Shown here: piece after piece, positions 7,774 to 15,681 of the stretch
Numbering within the stretch: position 1 is the first letter of the stretch
Layout of the letters: the number at the start of each line of letters is the position of its first letter
Source: JAOTYV01 sp041557595
Lineage (GTDB): Bacteria > Pseudomonadota > Alphaproteobacteria > UBA8366
Reading direction: 5' to 3'
Assembly (NCBI GenBank): GCA_041557595.1
Contig: JBFFGE010000065.1
Location: 1-22,390, forward strand
DNA length: 22,390 nucleotides
Notes under the pieces: generated by a model
Databases searched by the model: none
What the model was told of the DNA's origin: nothing
Seen by the model: only the letters and a program-made list of their open reading frames with translations
Program-made: the position numbers and the translations under genes

Positions 7774-9183
7774 ATGGACCCATCGATTATCGAGCACCTG
7801 AAGAACGCCGCAGGTCCGCGCGGCTGGCTCAAGGAGGACTCCGACAAGGCCGCATATCTGACCGATGAGCGGGACCTCTATCATGGAACCGCGCCGCTTG
7901 TTCTGCGCCCCGACTCCACCGAGGCGGTGGCGGCGATCGTGCGCATCTGTGCCGAAACCGGCGTCGGCATCGTGCCCCAGGGCGGCAACACCGGGTATTG
8001 CGGCGGCTCGATTCCGGGACGCCGCAACGACGAAATCGTCCTGTCGCTGGGCCGCATGAAACGGATCCGCGACATCGATCCGCTGAACTACACGATCACA
8101 GTGGAGGCAGGCTGTATTCTGGCCGATCTACAGAAGGCCGCGGCGGACGCCGGACGCTTGTTCCCGCTCAGCCTGGCGGCCGAAGGCACCTGTCAGATCG
8201 GCGGCAATCTGGCGACCAATGCCGGCGGCACGGCGGTGGTGCGCTACGGCAACGCGCGCGACCTCGTGCTCGGTCTCGAGGTGGTCCTGCCGGACGGCGA
8301 AATCTGGCATGGGCTGCGCCGCTTGCGGAAGGACAATACCGGCTACGACCTCAAGCAGCTGTTCCTCGGCGCGGAAGGCACGCTCGGCATCATTACCGCC
8401 GCGGTCTGCAAGCTGTTTCCCATCCCCCGCGAATCCTGTACCGCCTTGCTGGCGGTACAGGATCCCGGCGCGGCGACGCACATCCTGGCGCAATTGCGCG
8501 CCGCCTCGAGCGACGGCGTCACCACCTTCGAATACTTCCACCGGCGCTGCCTCGACATGGTGCTCGAACACATTTCGGATGTCGCCGATCCGTTCGAAGC
8601 GCCGCACGAGCACTATGCCCTGGTCGAGCTGTCGTCCGGCCGCGAGGACGGCCGCCTGCAGGAAACCGTGGAAACCGCGCTCGCCGATGCTTTCGATTCC
8701 GGTGCAGTGGTGGACGCGGTCATTGCAGCGAGCGGCCGGCAGGCGGCGGCGCTCTGGCGGCTGCGCGAAACCATCCCGGAATCGCAGAAGCACGCGGGCG
8801 GCTGCATCAAGCACGACGTCTCGGTGCCGGTCTCCCGCGTACCCGAATTTCTGGAAGCGGCGACCGCGGCGGCGGCCCGTGAAATTCCCGGCGTCCGTAT
8901 TGTGCCCTTCGGCCATCTGGGCGACGGCAATATTCACTTCAACCTGTCGCAGCCGGCATCGGAAGACCGTGAAACCTTCCTCGCCCGCACCGAAGCCATC
9001 GAAAAGGTGATCCACGACATCGCCGACGGCCTCGACGGCAGCTTCAGCGCGGAGCATGGCGTCGGCGTGCTCAAGAAAGGCGAACTGGCGCGCTACAAAT
9101 CGCAGGTCGAGCTCAGGATGATGCACGCGATCAAGGACGCCATCGACCCGGGCGGCATCATGAACCGGGGAAAGGTGTTGTGA
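7774..9183 (+). CDS. FAD-binding D-2-hydroxyacid dehydrogenase (GlcD/D-lactate/D-2-hydroxyglutarate type)
   Basis: A 469-residue flavoprotein of the vanillyl-alcohol-oxidase fold that oxidises a D-2-hydroxy acid to a 2-oxo acid and passes electrons to a quinone or flavoprotein. Visible: FAD-binding PCMH domain with PQGGNTGYCGGSIPG (about residues 68-82), GNLATNAGGTAVVRYGN, DNTGYDLKQLFLGAEGTLG, and the C-terminal metal/substrate motif FGHLGDGNIHFN followed by SAEHGVG. The length fits D-lactate dehydrogenases and D-2-hydroxyglutarate dehydrogenases; the LKQLFLGAEGTLG region resembles the latter. No transit or signal peptide. The ATG at 7774 has only a weak upstream GGAAC, and the 277-base gap to the divergent HtrA-like gene holds no other gene. 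A thiamine-diphosphate enzyme follows 124 bases downstream on the same strand, perhaps using the 2-oxo acid product (inference). Confidence 0.9.
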   Translation: MDPSIIEHLKNAAGPRGWLKEDSDKAAYLTDERDLYHGTAPLVLRPDSTEAVAAIVRICAETGVGIVPQGGNTGYCGGSIPGRRNDEIVLSLGRMKRIRDIDPLNYTITVEAGCILADLQKAAADAGRLFPLSLAAEGTCQIGGNLATNAGGTAVVRYGNARDLVLGLEVVLPDGEIWHGLRRLRKDNTGYDLKQLFLGAEGTLGIITAAVCKLFPIPRESCTALLAVQDPGAATHILAQLRAASSDGVTTFEYFHRRCLDMVLEHISDVADPFEAPHEHYALVELSSGREDGRLQETVETALADAFDSGAVVDAVIAASGRQAAALWRLRETIPESQKHAGGCIKHDVSVPVSRVPEFLEAATAAAAREIPGVRIVPFGHLGDGNIHFNLSQPASEDRETFLARTEAIEKVIHDIADGLDGSFSAEHGVGVLKKGELARYKSQVELRMMHAIKDAIDPGGIMNRGKVL

Positions 9184-9278
9184 AGACTGCCCGATAGACC
9201 TCCAATTACCCGTCCACTACGATAGACCCTCATCACAATCCCCTCGACGACCTTGCCCGGCATTGGCGAGCGGCGGCG

Positions 9279-9308
9279 GTCAATCCAACTCAAGGAGAGT
9301 CAATCCAA
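9279..9308 (+). repeat. Short direct repeat around the ribosome site of the ThDP gene
   Basis: GTCAATCCAA occurs at 9279-9288 and again at 9299-9308, exactly 20 bases apart, with the AAGGAGAG ribosome site between and partly beside the second copy. The second copy overlaps the start codon. It could be a binding site or a small duplication; the length is short enough to be chance. Confidence 0.4.
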
Positions 9309-10948
9309 TGCGCGGCGCCGATGTTCTAGCCAAAACGCTCAGCCAGGCCGGGGTGGACCGAATCTTCGCCATGTCCGGCAACCAGATCATGATCGCCTTC
9401 GACGCGTTTCTCGACGCGGACATCAGGCCCGTCCACATCCGCCAGGAAGCGGCGGCGGTGCATATGGCGGACGCCTGGGCGCGGCTCACCGATACGGTCG
9501 GCGTGGCGCTGGTCCCGGCGGGACCCGGTTTCGTCAACGCGCTGTCGGCGCTGTACACCGCGCAAATGTCGGAAAGCCCCATCGTACTGCTGAGCGGCCA
9601 TGCGCCGACCGCACGCATCGGCATGGGCGGATTCCAGGAAATGCCGCAAGCGGAAATGGCCGTGCATCTCACCAAGGCGTCCTGGACCGTCAAGGACGCC
9701 GCCGAAATCGCCCCCTCGATCGTCCGAGCGTTTCAGATCGCCGCGTCGGGCCGGCCGGGTCCGGTGCATGTGGCCGTTCCGGAAGACATCCTTGCCGCCT
9801 CGGTCGACGCCATGCCCGACCTTGCCGCGGATGCGTTCATGCCACCGTCGTTGCCACTCGACGAGGGAATCGGCCGCGATGTACTCGGCCTCCTGACCGC
9901 GGCGAAACGCCCGCTGATCGTCGCCGGCCCCATCCTGGCCCGGAATGCAGCCATCGCGGAACAACTCGAGCAATCGACCGGCATCCCGGTGGTGTGTACC
10001 GAGAGTCCTCGCGGCACCAAGGATCCCTGCCTCGGCGCCTTTGCCGAAGCAATGGCGCAGGCGGACATGGTCCTGTCGCTCGGCAAGATCATCGATTTCA
10101 GTTTCCAGTTCGGCGACGCGCTGGACGGCAATTGTAAGGTCATCCATATCGATCCGGACCCGGAGATGATCGCCCGCAGCCGCGCCCTGTTCGGGGATCG
10201 CCTGGTGTTGACGGCAGAAGCCGGCGCGATCGCGACCGCCGAACGGCTGACCGGCCTCGCCGCTAAACCGGCCGGCGGATTTGCCGACTGGATAATAACG
10301 GTAAAGGACAGTACGACCTATCGGCCGCCGGAATGGTCGACGCTCAGCTCAGACCCCGATGGTCCGGTCCACGCGGTCGAACTGTGCCGCGCCGTGCAGG
10401 CCCGGCTGGACGCATCGCCGGACTCGGTCCTGATCGTCGATGGCGGCGAATTCGGACAATGGGCGCAAGCCTGCCTGTCCGCGCCGAACCGAATCATCAA
10501 CGGTCCGGCCGGCGCCATCGGCAGCGCCATCCCGTTTGCGGTGGCGGCGGGGCTGGCGAAACCCGACGCGCCGGTGATCGCGCTGATGGGCGACGGGTCC
10601 GCCGGGTTCCATCTCAGCGAATTCGATTCCGCGGCGCGCTCCGGCTCGCGGTTCACGCTCATCGTCGGCAACGATGCGCGCTGGAATGCGGAGTATCAGA
10701 TCCAGTTGCGCGATTACGGCGCGCAGCGGCTGCACAGCTGCGAGCTGAACGCGACGCGCTACGACCAGGCGGCGACCGCGCTCGGATGCCATGGCGAAAA
10801 CGTCACCCGCCCGGACGAAGTCGCCTCGGCGCTCGACCGGGCAGCCGCGAGCAAGACCGCCACCTGCATAAACGTCGCGATCGAGAGCCATCCGGCGCCT
10901 GTGGTGCAACGGGATCCGGACGCCGCGCCCGCAACCTCCGGCCATTGA
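9308..10948 (+). CDS. Thiamine-diphosphate-binding enzyme, acetolactate synthase-like
   Basis: A 546-residue member of the ThDP decarboxylase/ligase superfamily with the usual three domains: N-terminal PYR domain with the activating Glu in HIRQEAAAVHMADAWAR, central domain starting around residue 190, and C-terminal PP domain with the ThDP-Mg motif GDGSAGFHLSEF...VGND. The PYR segment GPGFVNALSALYTAQMSESP and GRPGPVHVAVPEDI are typical of acetolactate synthase, oxalyl-CoA decarboxylase and benzoylformate decarboxylase relatives. I start at the ATG at 9308, preceded by AAGGAGAG; an in-frame ATG 15 codons earlier would bury that site. No regulatory small subunit (IlvH) is adjacent, which argues against a biosynthetic acetolactate synthase. 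The FAD dehydrogenase just upstream suggests it may decarboxylate or ligate a 2-oxo acid. Exact reaction unknown. Confidence 0.85.
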   Translation: MRGADVLAKTLSQAGVDRIFAMSGNQIMIAFDAFLDADIRPVHIRQEAAAVHMADAWARLTDTVGVALVPAGPGFVNALSALYTAQMSESPIVLLSGHAPTARIGMGGFQEMPQAEMAVHLTKASWTVKDAAEIAPSIVRAFQIAASGRPGPVHVAVPEDILAASVDAMPDLAADAFMPPSLPLDEGIGRDVLGLLTAAKRPLIVAGPILARNAAIAEQLEQSTGIPVVCTESPRGTKDPCLGAFAEAMAQADMVLSLGKIIDFSFQFGDALDGNCKVIHIDPDPEMIARSRALFGDRLVLTAEAGAIATAERLTGLAAKPAGGFADWIITVKDSTTYRPPEWSTLSSDPDGPVHAVELCRAVQARLDASPDSVLIVDGGEFGQWAQACLSAPNRIINGPAGAIGSAIPFAVAAGLAKPDAPVIALMGDGSAGFHLSEFDSAARSGSRFTLIVGNDARWNAEYQIQLRDYGAQRLHSCELNATRYDQAATALGCHGENVTRPDEVASALDRAAASKTATCINVAIESHPAPVVQRDPDAAPATSGH

Positions 10949-10963
10949 GGAAACGCCCGAGCG

Positions 10964-12042
10964 TCAGGCGTCCGCCTGCGGCTGTTCGGGATGCAAGCTC
11001 TTGCCCAGAAGGTGATCGCTATTGCCGATGACATGGTGCGAGGACCCGACAATGAGCGGATCCGGCCCCTTAATGAGGCTCATCTCCTTATTTGGATAGG
11101 GCAGCGACGCGAGGAAATGTTGCATGCAATTGATCCGCGCACGTTTCTTGTCCGATGATTTGACAATCGTCCACGGCGCGTCGGCTGTGTCCGTATAGAA
11201 AAACATCGCTTCCTTGGCCTCGGTGTAATCGTCCCATTTCTCGAGCGATGCCCGGTCGATGGGCGATAGTTTCCACTGCTTGAGCGGGTCGAGCTCGCGC
11301 GATTTGAATCGCTTCATTTGCTCTTCTCGGGTGACCGAGAACCAATATTTGAACAACCGGGTGCCCGAGCGCACCCACATGCGCTCGAGCTCCGGCGCCT
11401 GTCGCATGAATTCCAGGTAATCCTGCGGTGTACTGAATCCCATTACCCGCTCGACGCCCGCACGGTTGTACCACGACCGGTCGAACAGGGTCATTTCGCC
11501 GGCTGTGGGCAGGTGCTTGATATAGCGCTGAAAGTACCATTGCCCCTGTTCCTCGGAAGTTGTTTTTTCAGGGCAACGACGCGCGCGCCGCGCGGGTTCA
11601 GATGTTCCATGAAGCGCTTGATCGTACCGCCCTTCCCCGCTGCATCGCGTCCCTCGAACAGGATCACGATCTTCTGACCGGTTTCCTTGACCCATCGCTG
11701 TACCTTGAGCAACTCCACCTGAAGCTCGGCCTTGTGTTTTTCATACACGCGCCGCTTCATCTTGTTCTTGTAAGGATATTCGCCGTTCTCGAAGAGACGA
11801 CGGATCACCTCGGCGTCGTGACGCATTTCGGCCAGTTTGTGCCGCTGCGCATCGCCATCGCTCGAAGGATCGATTGCACCGTTGCCGGCATTCGGCGTCG
11901 GCGGCTCCTGGCGCGTGTCGGCGGATACGGTCGTTTTAACTACCGGCTTACCGGCGCGCGCCGCCGATTTTCGCGATTTGGCCCCCTTCTTTTCCGAAGT
12001 CACCCGGGTATCCGCACCCGATTCCTGTCCCGCCTGTGCCAT
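10964..12042 (-). pseudogene. ppk2: Polyphosphate kinase 2, frame broken by one base
   Basis: PPK2 moves phosphate between inorganic polyphosphate and nucleotides. The 5' part (12042 to about 11563) encodes a basic, Ala/Lys-rich tail of some 60 residues, then EYPYKNKMKRRVYEKHK, the Walker A loop EGRDAAGKGG (about 130-139) and HLNPRGARVVAL. The 3' part, in the -1 frame, continues with TSEEQGQWYFQRYIKHLP, the Walker B/lid motif LFDRSWYNRAGVERVMG and WTIVKSSDKKRARIN. The two frames meet at a run of six A residues (T6 at 11563-11568 on the plus strand); adding one base restores a continuous 359-residue protein of normal PPK2 length. All catalytic motifs survive, so a homopolymer sequencing error, a recent mutation or recoding are all possible. 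The start is the ATG at 12042 with GGGAG about 11 bases upstream. It converges on the ThDP gene with a 15-base gap. Confidence 0.88.
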
Positions 12043-12071
12043 CGGATGTCGTCTCCCGTTTCCCAATATTG

Positions 12072-12114
12072 CCTCCCGGTCAAAGAATTCCAGCAAAACA
12101 ACACCGCCGGGAGG
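12072..12114. repeat. Inverted repeat in the ppk2-cupin divergent region
   Basis: CCTCCCGG (12072-12079) and CCGGGAGG (12107-12114) form 8-base perfect arms around a 27-base spacer. It lies just upstream of ppk2 within the 245-base gap to the cupin gene, so it may be a hairpin in the ppk2 leader or an operator. Apart from it and the cupin ribosome site I see nothing definite in this gap. Confidence 0.4.
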
Positions 12115-12287
12115 TCGCCCTGATCTCGATCAAGCCCGCCAAATTTCTCTGCCTCCCGCGCCGCGGCACCGACGTCTGCGGTGGCAGACATTTGGATCCG
12201 GCCGACTTCAAGGGGTCGCCTGCAGTGTGATAAGCTTCATCGGATCGAAACTGGAGCGCCAAATCCGACACCTCAGGGAGAGCAATC

Positions 12288-12665
12288 ATGCGCGTCGTTA
12301 CACTCAAGGATATTCCGGAAGAAGACCTCGGCGAGGCCACGCCGATTGCCGGCTGGACGGGCGGGTCGGTCACCCGTTCACGCCAGACGATCATTCCCAG
12401 CGGCGAATCGGAAAGCTTCAATTGCAGCGTCGTGAATTTCAGCCTTGGCTCGACGACGGGCTGGCATACGCATGATTGCGATCAGATCCTCGTGGTTACG
12501 CACGGCTCCGGCATGGTCGCGAACGAGCAGGAAGAACGCGAAATCAATGTCGGCGACGTGGTGCAGATCGAGGCCGGGGAAAAACACTGGCACGGCGCCA
12601 AGGCCGACACGACCATGGGCCATATCACCATTACGGTGCGCGGCAGCAAGGCGACCTGGCTATAG
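12288..12665 (+). CDS. Small single-domain cupin protein
   Basis: A 125-residue beta-barrel protein of the cupin superfamily. Motif 1 is seen as GWHTHDCDQILVVTHGSG (His60, His62, Gln66) and motif 2 as GDVVQIEAGEKHWHGA (His100, His102), giving a likely metal site. The start ATG follows GGGAGAG with six bases spacing, a good ribosome site. Small stand-alone cupins include carboxymuconolactone-decarboxylase-associated proteins, isomerases and binding proteins, so function cannot be assigned. The next plus-strand gene, an enolase-superfamily enzyme, lies 209 bases downstream beyond a palindromic repeat, so co-transcription is possible but not shown. Confidence 0.85.
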   Translation: MRVVTLKDIPEEDLGEATPIAGWTGGSVTRSRQTIIPSGESESFNCSVVNFSLGSTTGWHTHDCDQILVVTHGSGMVANEQEEREINVGDVVQIEAGEKHWHGAKADTTMGHITITVRGSKATWL

Positions 12666-12690
12666 GCCGGCACTCCTGCCGTTGCCGCAC

Positions 12691-12803
12691 CCTTCGACAG
12701 GCTCAGGGTGAGGCCGAAGGAATCCGATAGACCAAATTCATTCAGAATTTGTCTATTGGGTTGGCCGCGCCGGAATGCCTCAAGGACCTGAGCCTGACGA
12801 AGG
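12691..12803. repeat. Dispersed imperfect palindrome, copy 2, with an inner hairpin
   Basis: The left arm CCTTCGACAGGCTCAGGGTG plus AGG (12691-12713) pairs with the right arm CCTGAGCCTGACGAAGG (12787-12803). The right arm and five following bases are identical to those of the copy near 1197-1218. Between the arms lies a second near-perfect hairpin (12724-12739 against 12745-12759, loop ATTCA). It fills the 209-base gap between the cupin and the enolase-superfamily gene, which otherwise shows no gene. Confidence 0.75.
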
Positions 12804-12874
12804 ATGCGGCCAATGCGCCGCGATGGTATTTTCGACACGCTACCGGTTTCCGTACGCACGTTAAGGACATTCCC

Positions 12875-14002
12875 ATGCACATCAAGAAACTCGACGCGCT
12901 GCTGTTTCGCGCGCCGATCGCGGAGCCGTTGCGCACCTCCTTCGGCGTGCTGCACAGCCGTCCCGCCCTGCTGGTGCGCGCCGAAGACGCGGACGGCGCG
13001 GTCGGTTGGGGCGAAATCTGGTGCGTCTTTCCGCCCTGCGGCGCGGAACACCGGGCGGCGCTAGTCGAGACCCTGCTCGCGCCCATCGTGACCGGCCAGG
13101 CATGGGAAGATCCCGCCGCGGCCTACCGCGGCATGACCGAGGCGACCCATATCGTCATGCTGCAGGGCGGCGAGGCCGGGCCGATGGCGCAGGCGATCGC
13201 GGGCGTCGACATCGCGCTCTGGGATCTCGCCGCGCGCAAGGCGGGCCAGCCGTTGTGGCGCATGCTGGCCGATGACAAGACGGATGGCGACGGCACCATG
13301 CCGGTGTACGCCAGCGGGATAAACCCGGACCGGCCGGAAATCATCGCGGCCGCCAAGCAGGCGAAAGGCTACACCGCCTTCAAATTGAAGGTCGGCTTCG
13401 GCGAGGCGCGCGACCTCGATAATCTCAAAACCTTGCGGGAGACGCTGGGCCGCGACGTTCAACTGATGACCGACGCCAACCAGGGCTGGGATCTGGAGAC
13501 GGCAATGCATATGAGCCCGAAGCTCGACCGTTATGGGTTGACCTGGCTGGAGGAGCCGCTGGCCTGCGACCGGCCGGCCGACGAATGGCTGACGCTGGCG
13601 AACAGCTCGCCGGTGCTGCTGGCGGCGGGCGAAAACCTGCGCGGCGACGGCGACTTCGACGCCATGATCGCATCCCGCAACATCGCCTATATGCAGCCCG
13701 ACATGACGAAATGGGGCGGCTTCACCGGCTGCCTGCCGGTGGCCCGGCGGATCATGGCGGCCGGGCTGACCTATTGCCCGCACTACCTCGGCGGCGCCGT
13801 CGGGTTCATGGCGTCGGCGCATCTGCTGGCCGCTGCCGGCGGCCGGGGACTGCTGGAAGCCGACGCCAACCCGAACCCGCTGCGCGAAGAAATGCTGGGC
13901 GCCCCACCGCCGATCACGGGTGGGCGAATGGTCCTGCCCGATGCGCCGGGGCTCGGGATGGAACCGGATTTGACGGCCTTAGAGCGTTTCAGGGCCGATT
14001 GA
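12875..14002 (+). CDS. Enolase-superfamily enzyme, mandelate racemase/muconate lactonizing type
   Basis: A 375-residue enzyme that abstracts the alpha-proton of a carboxylate with Mg2+. The N-terminal capping domain covers about residues 1-120 and the barrel carries the full catalytic set in order: Lys170-x-Lys172 (FKLKVG), metal ligands Asp200 (TDANQGW), Glu226 (WLEEPL) and Glu253 (AGENL), then Asp276 (QPDMTKWGG) and His303 (CPHYLGG). The KxK plus Asp/His dyad is the mandelate-racemase-subgroup pattern, fitting racemisation or acid-sugar dehydration more than muconate cycloisomerisation. The start is the ATG at 12875 with AAGGA seven bases upstream; upstream in-frame starts run into the palindromic repeat. 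It converges on the carboxyltransferase gene 19 bases away. Substrate not assignable from sequence. Confidence 0.9.
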   Translation: MHIKKLDALLFRAPIAEPLRTSFGVLHSRPALLVRAEDADGAVGWGEIWCVFPPCGAEHRAALVETLLAPIVTGQAWEDPAAAYRGMTEATHIVMLQGGEAGPMAQAIAGVDIALWDLAARKAGQPLWRMLADDKTDGDGTMPVYASGINPDRPEIIAAAKQAKGYTAFKLKVGFGEARDLDNLKTLRETLGRDVQLMTDANQGWDLETAMHMSPKLDRYGLTWLEEPLACDRPADEWLTLANSSPVLLAAGENLRGDGDFDAMIASRNIAYMQPDMTKWGGFTGCLPVARRIMAAGLTYCPHYLGGAVGFMASAHLLAAAGGRGLLEADANPNPLREEMLGAPPPITGGRMVLPDAPGLGMEPDLTALERFRAD

Positions 14003-14021
14003 GTGCCCGCAATTGGCGGCG

Positions 14022-15575
14022 CTACGGTCTGAAGCCAAACGTCGTCACGCCGGGCGTCCGCAGCGGGGCAGCCATTTCGGCGAAGTCGCACAACATCGGG
14101 CGGGTGTCGCGGGGGTCGATAATTTCTTCCGGCATGTAGGATTCGGCGCTGCGCAAGGGCGAGCGCAGTTTTTCCAGCCGCGCCTCGATTTCGGCGAGCC
14201 GCGCCTCCGGGTCGGACGCGGCCGCTATGTCCGCCTTATAGGCCGCCTCGATACCGCCTTCCATCGGCAGCGATCCCCAGTCGCCGGACGGCCAGGCGGC
14301 GCGGATGCCGTAGCGGTCCGGATTCATATGGGCGGAGCCCGCGACGCCGAACGCCTTGCGCACGATCACCACGGCCCAGGGCACGGTCGAGCCGAACACC
14401 GCCGCCAGCGCCTTCGCGCCGTATCGGATCGTGCCTTCATCCTCCGCCTGCCGGCCGATCAGGAAGCCAGGATTGTCGACCAGATGCACCATCGGCAGGT
14501 GGAAGACCTCGGCCAACTGCACGAAGCGCTCAACCTTTTCCGATGCCTTGGCGGTCCAGGCGCCGGCATAGTGGTAGGGATCGTTCGCCATCAGCGCGAC
14601 CGGCCAGCCGTCGAGCCGGGCGAACCCGGTGATCATCGGCCGGCCCCACATCCTGCCCATTTCGAAGAACGATCCCTTGTCGACCAGCGACGCGATAATG
14701 TCGCGCATCTTGTAGACCCGGCGCTTGTTGCGCGGGATCGCCTCGATCAGCCATTCGTCGCGCCGGTTCGGGTCGTCTTCGCGCGGGCCCCGTGGCGGCA
14801 GCTCATGGACGCTAGGCGGCAGATAGGAGAGGAAGCGCCGCGTCTTCTCGAAGGCCTCCGCTTCACTGTTCGCTTCGTCGTCGATTGCGCCGTTGCGGGT
14901 GTGGATTTCGCTGCCGCCGAGTTCGTTCTTGGTCAGATCCTCGCCAATGCGGGCCACCACCGGCGGCCCGGCGACGAACATCTGCGCCGTCTCCTTGACG
15001 ATCACCGAGTAATGGCTCGCCGCGACCCGCGCCGCGCCGAGCCCGGCGGTCGAGCCCAGCGCCAGCGCCACTACCGGCACGGTCGACAGGTTCTCGACCA
15101 TGTAGACCCATTTGCGTCCATCGTATCCCGGCAACAGGGTGTGGCCCTTGGTTTCGATGTTCTTGACCGAACCGCCGCCGCCGGTGCCGTCGACCAGGCG
15201 CACGATCGGCAGGCGCAGGTCGCGCGCCATACGCTCGGAGGCGAGCGCCTTTTCGAAGATGCCCGCGTCGTTCGCCCCGCCCCGCACGGTGAAGTCGTCG
15301 CCCGCGATGACCACGCGCCGCCCGTCGATATCCGCCCGGCCGAGCAGAAAATTGGCGGGCGAGAAATCGCGCAGTTCGCCGTTTTCGTCATAGTCGGCGA
15401 CGCCGGTGGCGGTGCCGATTTCATGGAAGCTGCCGGAGTCGACCAGCCGCTCGATCCGCTCGCGTACCGTCAGCTTGCCCTGGTTGTGGTGCCGTTCGAC
15501 CTTCTCCGGGCCGCCCATATTCTTGGCGAGCGCCTCGCGGCGGCGCAGCTCGTCGACTTCCTTCTGCCAGCTCAT
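14022..15575 (-). CDS. Acyl-CoA carboxylase carboxyltransferase (beta) subunit
   Basis: A 517-residue biotin-dependent carboxyltransferase that moves CO2 from carboxybiotin to an acyl-CoA. It has both crotonase-like halves: the N-terminal one with KLTVRERIERLVDSGSF, RVVIAGDDFTVRGGA and the oxyanion region DGTGGGGSVKNIET, and the C-terminal one with FFEMGRMWGRPMITGFARLDG, NPGFLIG and MNPDRYGIRAAWPSGDWG. Length matches propionyl-CoA and methylcrotonyl-CoA carboxylase beta subunits. The late segment WPSGDWGSLPMEGG differs from the more common IAVMGAEGA pattern, suggesting a divergent subgroup. The biotin carboxylase/carrier subunit is not in the window. The start ATG has only a weak GAG. It is the last gene of the glutaryl-CoA set, 106 bases after the lipoprotein gene. 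Acyl-CoA substrate unknown. Confidence 0.88.
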   Translation of the reverse strand: MSWQKEVDELRRREALAKNMGGPEKVERHHNQGKLTVRERIERLVDSGSFHEIGTATGVADYDENGELRDFSPANFLLGRADIDGRRVVIAGDDFTVRGGANDAGIFEKALASERMARDLRLPIVRLVDGTGGGGSVKNIETKGHTLLPGYDGRKWVYMVENLSTVPVVALALGSTAGLGAARVAASHYSVIVKETAQMFVAGPPVVARIGEDLTKNELGGSEIHTRNGAIDDEANSEAEAFEKTRRFLSYLPPSVHELPPRGPREDDPNRRDEWLIEAIPRNKRRVYKMRDIIASLVDKGSFFEMGRMWGRPMITGFARLDGWPVALMANDPYHYAGAWTAKASEKVERFVQLAEVFHLPMVHLVDNPGFLIGRQAEDEGTIRYGAKALAAVFGSTVPWAVVIVRKAFGVAGSAHMNPDRYGIRAAWPSGDWGSLPMEGGIEAAYKADIAAASDPEARLAEIEARLEKLRSPLRSAESYMPEEIIDPRDTRPMLCDFAEMAAPLRTPGVTTFGFRP

Positions 15576-15681
15576 GTCTCATTTTTCTGTTTGCGGCTCC
15601 GGCGGCGCGCCGGCGGGATGCGGCCAGTATCCCGCATTCCTGACGCAGGCAGAAGGGGCCGACGAAGCGATCGCGCCATGA

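Noticed and set aside
7629..7847. A 72-codon minus-strand frame in the gap between the HtrA-like and FAD dehydrogenase genes
   Set aside because: It runs into the start of the dehydrogenase gene, has no ribosome site and no recognisable features.
10964..12096. Two separate genes in the ppk2 region
   Set aside because: The two frames hold complementary halves of one PPK2 domain (Walker A in one, the DRSWYNR motif in the other) that join at a homopolymer, so it is one gene with a frameshift.
12080..12421. A 113-codon minus-strand frame between ppk2 and the cupin
   Set aside because: It overlaps the cupin gene antisense and shows no domain or ribosome site.
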